A stretch of DNA of 64,000 nucleotides from Paralithodes platypus (lineage: Eukaryota; Arthropoda; Malacostraca; Decapoda; Lithodidae), in NCBI GenBank assembly GCA_032716605.1, contig CM064495.1:47655940-47719939 (forward strand). The letters are read 5' to 3'. A program made the translations under genes and the position numbers. The stretch's first letter is position 1, and each line of letters starts with the position of its first letter. The notes beneath the pieces were generated by a model that made no database searches, was not told where the DNA came from, and worked only from the letters and a program-made list of their open reading frames with translations. Of the stretch, positions 58,641 to 64,000 are shown in pieces.

Positions 58641-59366
58641 ACAAGCACATGCACATACACCATATATATATACATACAAGCACATACACATACACCATAT
58701 ATACAACAAGCACATGCACATACACCATATATACAACAAGCACATGCACATACACCATATATATATATACAACAAGCACATGCACATACACCATATATAT
58801 ATATACAAGCACATGCACATACATCATATATATATACATCCAAGCACATACACATACACCATATATACAACATGCACATACACATACACATACACCATAT
58901 ATACAATAAGCACATGCACATACACCATATACATATATACAACAAGCACAAGCACATACACCATATATACAACAAGCACATGCACATACACCATATATAT
59001 ATATACAACAAGCACATGCACATACACCATATATACAACAAGCACATGCACATACACCATATATACAACAAGCACATGCACATACACCATATATATACAT
59101 ACAACAAGCACATGAACATACACCATATATACAACAAGCACATGCACATACACCATATATATAACAAGCACATGCACATACACCATATATACAACAAGCA
59201 CATGCACATACACCATATATACAACAAGCACACGCACATACACCATATATATATATATATACAACAAGCACATGTACATACACCATATATATACATACAA
59301 CAAGCACATGCACATACACCATATATATACTGTATATACAAGCACATGCACATACACCATATATAT
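55858..59366. repeat. 30-bp minisatellite with (AT)n expansions, left block
   Basis: The basic unit starts ACAACAAGCACATGC and continues ACATACACCATATAT (30 bp), about 100 copies. At many unit junctions the ATATAT is expanded to 8-35 bp or replaced by ATATACATACAACAAG. Since 30 is divisible by three and the unit has no stop in several frames, it yields huge meaningless ORFs (up to 1169 codons) on both strands. Confidence 0.98.
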
Positions 59367-62300
59367 TTCGGATATCCACCCCCGGCAGGGTTGGGTTATT
59401 GACACAGGGCCCTCCCGGTCGTCATCATGCGACTGTGTCAAGAGCATTGCAACGTCCCAAAGCTGCTTGTCAGTACAGCTATTTCTTTAGTAATATAAGG
59501 GGACTTCACTCTAACATCAATTCTGTACACCAATTTCTTCAAGCAGAATCCCCTACTCTCCTTTTTTTGACAGAGACTCAAGTAACATCCACATCTGACA
59601 CATCTAGATTTAATTTTCCAGGTTATCAACTGCTCCAAAATTTCAGACCTAAAGGTGGTGTATGTTGCTTCGCAAAATCTGAAATTGCCCTGGAGGAGGT
59701 TACTAGTTTCAATTGTCCCTATTTTGATTATTCTATATACAAATTAATTTCTGCTGGTAAATTTAAATACATATGTTGCATCTACCGTTCCCCAAATACT
59801 CCTCCAGAGCAAAGTCTTTTTGATTCTCTGTCCTCACAACTCAGTGTCCTCAACTTAAATGCTTCTTCTGAAATCACTGTGTTGGGTGATTTTAATGTCC
59901 ATAATGTTGAATGGCTCACTCATTCAGCCAGGACTGATGATGCTGGTCTTGAATGTGAGCTATTTGCAGACTCATTTAATCTCATTCAACTAGTCAACCA
60001 ACCCACCCGTGTACCAGATAATCCTAATCATAATTCCCACCTACTGGACTTATTTATAACAACCAATTCAGAAAATTATGATGTTACAGTGAGGTCCCCA
60101 CTTGGATCTTCTGATCACTGTCTGATACAGGCCACCTGTCTATCACCTACCACACCTTCCCACTCTGAACCTGTTTTGGTGACTAAATGGCATTACGATA
60201 GGGCAGACTGGGAGGGTCTTCAAGGTTTCTTTATTGATATTCCCTGGACCTCTTTCTTTTCTAATGATGCACACTCCACCTTGAGCCACATACAAGATTT
60301 TGTAAAAATTGGAATGGAAACTTTTATTCCTCATCAAAAGTACAGTAAAAGATCTAATTCACCTAAATGGTTTGACCATAATTGTGCTAGAGTAACTGAA
60401 CAAAAAGCAATAGCCTACAATGCATACACAAGATCAAAAACACATGAAGCCTTTAATTACTTTAGAAACATCAGAAATCATGCCAAAACTGTATTAAACT
60501 TAACTAAATCAAACTTTCTCCATAAGCAGGCAAATAAACTTCTAAATAATCCAAATGATAACAAAATATTTTGGTCTACTCTTAACTCATTCAAATCCAA
60601 CTTCACTACTGCTTCATCCATTCCACCATTAAAATCTCCGACTGGCAATCTTGTAAGTGACCCACGAGGTAAAGCTAACCTTCTTGCAGATATTTTCTCC
60701 ACCAACTCAACCTTAGATGACATAAATCAAGATGTCCCTGTACTTAATTTTAATTCACCTGAAATTCCCTCACTTAAGATCCACACCAGACATGTCAAAA
60801 CTATTTTGCAGAATCTCTCAGTAGATAAGGCTCCTGGTCCAGATGAAATTCCTCCAATAGTACTTAAGAATTGCTCCTTGGTGCTCGCTCCTGTATTGGC
60901 AAAATTTTTCCGTCTGTGTACTCATACCTCATGCTTCCCAGTACCCTGGAAAGAAGCAAACATCCATCCAGTTCCTAAAAAAGGTGCCTCTTCAGATCCA
61001 TCAAACTACAGACCAATAGCTATAACTTCCACTCTTGGCAAAGTTTTTGAAATTATATTAAATAATCACATAATTAAGCATCTGGAGAATAATAAATTAA
61101 TCAGTGATAGGCAATATGGTTTTAGACGATGTCGATCAACTGCAGACATTCTTTGCCTTCTTACGCATCAAATCAACCAAGCTACAGACCAACATGGTGA
61201 AACACATACAATAGCACTGGATATATCAAAGGCATTTGATAGAGTCTGGCATCAATCCTTATTGTCGAAGATGTCACACTACGGCCTTGCATCATTAGTT
61301 CCACTAATTTCTTCTTATCTTCATAACAGAAAAATACGTGTAATGGTAGATGGCCTTTATTCTCAATTTCACTCAATAAATGCTGGTGTTCCCCAGGGAT
61401 CAGTTTTGGCCCCAACTCTGTTCCTCATTCATATCAATGATCTCATATCTACCACTCATAATCCAATACATTCCTACGCAGATGACTCAACACTCCACAG
61501 TTCCTTCACATTTACCAATTCTTTCACCCAACCCGATCTTATAAATTCAAAAATAAACACTGCAATTTCTCTGAACCAGGACCTTTCTAGAATTAATGAA
61601 TGGGGACAAGAGACTCTAGTTTCCTTTAATGCACAGAAAACCAAGTACATTCAATTTTCTAACCGACAGAATCTCACTGACTCCCATATATTTTTTAATG
61701 ATGTAAATATTCCCACTTCCCCTAGTATTGACATTCTCGGTGTAACATTAACTACTAACTTGAGCTGGACACATTATGTTAGAAGCATTGCTAAGAATGC
61801 CTCTAAAAAACTGGGACTCCTGTACAGAGTTCGAGAATTCTTCACTGACGAGCAGTTGGCCGTAATATATAAAAGTCATGTGCGCTCTCAGATGGATTAC
61901 TGTTCACCTCTGTGGGGTGGAAGTGGAGTGGTTGCATTGAGGCAGTTGGACAAAATTCAAAATAAAGCTATTAGATTAATCAATAACCCTGCAATCACAC
62001 AGGACCTTCCTACATTAGCCATACGAAGAAACGTTGCATCCCTTGCATTATTCTACATATATTTTCACAGCAATTGTTCCGAGGAACTTGCTTCAATTGT
62101 GCCGCCTCTCCACATCTTTCCCGTAGAACTAGGGCAGCTGAGAGCGCCCATGAATTTACACTTTCTCCTCCACAATGCAGAACTTCTGCTTATCAGAATT
62201 CATTTATCCCCAGAGCTACTACTCTTTGGAATTCACTTCCCTCGAATTGCTTTCCACAAACTTACAATCAACAAATGTTTAAATCCAGTTGTTACAAACA

Positions 62301-62403
62301 TTTTATGAATGGAGGATGCCTTTAGGCACATGGACCTTTTTGTTTTATCTGTGTTTTTCCTTCCTCCGTTCATTGTCTCTTAAAAAAAAAAAAAAAAAAA
62401 AAA
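59367..62403 (+). mobile_element. Jockey-like non-LTR retrotransposon, nearly complete, inserted in the minisatellite
   Basis: Non-repeat sequence begins near 59367 (TTCGGATATCCACCCC) and ends with 22 A at 62382-62403, with identical minisatellite on both sides. Length about 3.04 kb. It encodes endonuclease and reverse transcriptase in one frame. The last 3' 135 bp also occur at 51315-51523. An A/T-rich target duplication cannot be delimited because the site is ATATAT on both sides. Confidence 0.93.
59399..62308 (+). CDS. Endonuclease-reverse transcriptase (ORF2-type) of the jockey-like LINE, C-terminus frameshifted
   Basis: This is the retrotransposition enzyme: it nicks target DNA and copies element RNA. 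The N-terminal APE-type endonuclease occupies about residues 30-245, with the catalytic E in LFLTETQ (residue 59), GDFN (163-166) and SSDH (about 237-240). A linker rich in K/N follows. Reverse transcriptase spans about 450-760, with IHPVPKKG and NYRPIAITS, motif A LDISKAFDRVW (D at 608), motif B GVPQGSV (663), and motif C SYADDS (YADD 693-696). All catalytic residues are present. There is no ATG before the endonuclease; coordinates start at a TTG. The conserved part starts near 59487, so the 5' part may be truncated or start by another mechanism. Near 62118-62122 (TTTCCC) the frame shifts: the family-like C-terminus (RTRAAESAHEFT, ATTLWNSLPSNCF) continues in the +1 frame to 62325. The copy is therefore probably inactive. 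Confidence 0.9.
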   Translation: MTQGPPGRHHATVSRALQRPKAACQYSYFFSNIRGLHSNINSVHQFLQAESPTLLFLTETQVTSTSDTSRFNFPGYQLLQNFRPKGGVCCFAKSEIALEEVTSFNCPYFDYSIYKLISAGKFKYICCIYRSPNTPPEQSLFDSLSSQLSVLNLNASSEITVLGDFNVHNVEWLTHSARTDDAGLECELFADSFNLIQLVNQPTRVPDNPNHNSHLLDLFITTNSENYDVTVRSPLGSSDHCLIQATCLSPTTPSHSEPVLVTKWHYDRADWEGLQGFFIDIPWTSFFSNDAHSTLSHIQDFVKIGMETFIPHQKYSKRSNSPKWFDHNCARVTEQKAIAYNAYTRSKTHEAFNYFRNIRNHAKTVLNLTKSNFLHKQANKLLNNPNDNKIFWSTLNSFKSNFTTASSIPPLKSPTGNLVSDPRGKANLLADIFSTNSTLDDINQDVPVLNFNSPEIPSLKIHTRHVKTILQNLSVDKAPGPDEIPPIVLKNCSLVLAPVLAKFFRLCTHTSCFPVPWKEANIHPVPKKGASSDPSNYRPIAITSTLGKVFEIILNNHIIKHLENNKLISDRQYGFRRCRSTADILCLLTHQINQATDQHGETHTIALDISKAFDRVWHQSLLSKMSHYGLASLVPLISSYLHNRKIRVMVDGLYSQFHSINAGVPQGSVLAPTLFLIHINDLISTTHNPIHSYADDSTLHSSFTFTNSFTQPDLINSKINTAISLNQDLSRINEWGQETLVSFNAQKTKYIQFSNRQNLTDSHIFFNDVNIPTSPSIDILGVTLTTNLSWTHYVRSIAKNASKKLGLLYRVREFFTDEQLAVIYKSHVRSQMDYCSPLWGGSGVVALRQLDKIQNKAIRLINNPAITQDLPTLAIRRNVASLALFYIYFHSNCSEELASIVPPLHIFPVELGQLRAPMNLHFLLHNAELLLIRIHLSPELLLFGIHFPRIAFHKLTINKCLNPVVTNIL

Positions 62404-63962
62404 TATACAACAAGCACATGCACATACACCATATATATATATACATACAACAAGCACAAGCACATACACATACACCATATATACAACAAGCACATGCACA
62501 TACACCATATATATATACATACAAGCACAAGCACATACACATACACCATATATACAACAAGCACATGCACATACACCATATATACAACAAGCACATGCAC
62601 ATACACCATATATACAACAAGCACATACACCATATATACAACAAGCACATACACATACACCATATATATATATACAACAAGCACATGCACATACACCATA
62701 TATACAACAAGCACATACACATACACCATATATACAACAAGCACATGCACCATATATACAACAAGGACATGCACCATATATACAACAAGCACATACACAT
62801 ATACCATATATACAACAAGCACATGCACATACACCATATATATACATACAACAAGCACATGAACATACACCATATATACAACAAGCACATGCACATACAC
62901 CATATATATATATACAAGCACATGCACATACACCATATATATATATACAAGCACATGCACATACATCATATATATATACATACAAGCACATACACATACA
63001 CCATATATACAACATGCACATACACATACACATACACCATATATACAACAAGCACATGCACATACACCATATACATATATACAAGCACAAGCACATACAC
63101 CATATATACAACAAGCACATGCACATACACCATATATATATATATATATACAACAAGCACATGCACATACACTATATATACAACAAGCACATGCACATAC
63201 ACCATATATACAACAAGCACATGCACATACACCATATATATACATACAACAAGCACATGCACATACACCATATATACAACAATCACATGCACATACACCA
63301 TATATACAACAAGCACATGCACATACACCATATATACAACAAGCACATGCACATACACCATATATACAACAAGCACATGCACATACACCATATATATATA
63401 TATACAACAAGCACATGTACATACACCATATATATACATACAACAGGCACATGCACATACACCATATATATATATATACAAGCACATGCACATACACCAT
63501 ATATACAACAAGCACATGCACATACACCATATATATATATACATACAACAAGCACAAGCACATACACATACACCATATATACAACAAGCACATGCACATA
63601 CACCATATATATACATACAACAAGCACAAGCACATACACATACACCATATATACAACAAGCACATGCACATACACCATATATACAACAAGCACATGCACA
63701 TACACCATATATACAACAAGCACATACACCATATATAGAACAAGCACATACACATACACCATATATATATATACAACAAGCACATGCACATACACCATAT
63801 ATACAACAAGCACATACACATACACCACATATACAACAAGCACATGCACCATATATACAACAAGCACATGCACCATATATACAACAAGCACATACACATA
63901 TACCATATATACAACAAGCACATACACATACACCATATATACAACAAGCACATGCACATACA

Positions 63963-63997
<35 letters not shown>

Positions 63998-64000
63998 ACA
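62404..64000. repeat. 30-bp minisatellite, right block, running off the window
   Basis: Same unit and orientation as 55858-59366. Variant units (ACATCATAT, AAGCACAAGCAC, GCACATGCACC lacking ATACA) recur at about 1.1 kb spacing, showing higher-order structure. Confidence 0.98.

Noticed and set aside
55844..59402. Very long ORFs (up to 1169 codons on minus and 1072 on plus) rich in Cys/Tyr/Val/Met or His/Thr/Tyr/Ile
   Set aside because: They are translations of a 30-bp tandem repeat. A unit divisible by three without stops stays open in several frames on both strands, so openness is no evidence of coding.
62345..63998. Long minus-strand ORFs in the right minisatellite block
   Set aside because: Same repeat-translation artefact; no non-repeat protein sequence.
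55858..64000. CRISPR-like regularly spaced repeats
   Set aside because: There are no unique spacers; units are contiguous tandem copies, and the genome is eukaryotic.

Overview
This window looks like intergenic DNA from an animal, most likely an arthropod and probably a decapod crustacean. The evidence is the very high density of long (GA)n/(CT)n, (CA)n/(GT)n and (TA)n microsatellites, several non-LTR retrotransposon remnants of kinds I associate with decapods (a jockey-like endonuclease/RT element, and CR1/L2-like C-termini with a TTCTTATG-type tail), tRNA-derived SINEs, and no bacterial-type gene organisation. The taxon is inference. No host protein-coding gene, rRNA or functional tRNA can be supported; almost every long open frame is a translation of a simple repeat.

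The dominant structured component is a set of short fold-back (palindromic) elements bounded by TTAA on both sides. I sorted them by eye into families A (about 370-400 bp), B (about 320-380 bp, related to A), C and D (about 215 bp), H (about 212 bp) and one singleton. About 35 copies lie between 2.7 and 55.6 kb. They insert into each other, share TTAA sites in chains, and interrupt LINEs and SINEs. One insertion has a matching empty site in the same window (47326-47560 versus 13028-13031), which supports TTAA target duplication as in piggyBac-type transposition. A second group is TA-flanked with TIRs beginning CAGTCGCGC/CGGTCGCGC (mariner/Tc1-like MITEs). Further fold-back or TIR families (G, K) and dispersed repeats (I, J) occur.

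Layout: 0-6.7 kb holds the edge of a jockey-like LINE, microsatellites and a CCA-rich minisatellite. 6.7-12.7 kb is mostly unassigned sequence with a tRNA-Val-like SINE, a TGG/CCA-rich tract and long (CT)n/(GA)n blocks. 12.7-24.9 kb is a mosaic of CR1/L2-like LINE, a second SINE family (N) and TTAA elements. 25.0-33.1 kb is a large inverted duplication (arms about 2.1 and 2.5 kb) around a 3.5 kb centre that itself contains a direct duplication and two LINE 3' ends. 33-42.9 kb is G-rich minisatellite and polypurine sequence with scattered MITEs. 42.9-55.6 kb is dense nested MITEs plus LINE fragments. 55.86-64 kb is a 30-bp minisatellite with about 1.1-kb higher-order periodicity, split by a nearly complete 3.0-kb jockey-like LINE (59367-62403).

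Nothing here works together as a pathway. The interactions are between mobile elements: LINE machinery presumably mobilised the SINEs, an absent transposase must have moved the TTAA and TA elements, and LINE 3' tails abut many of the (CT)n arrays.
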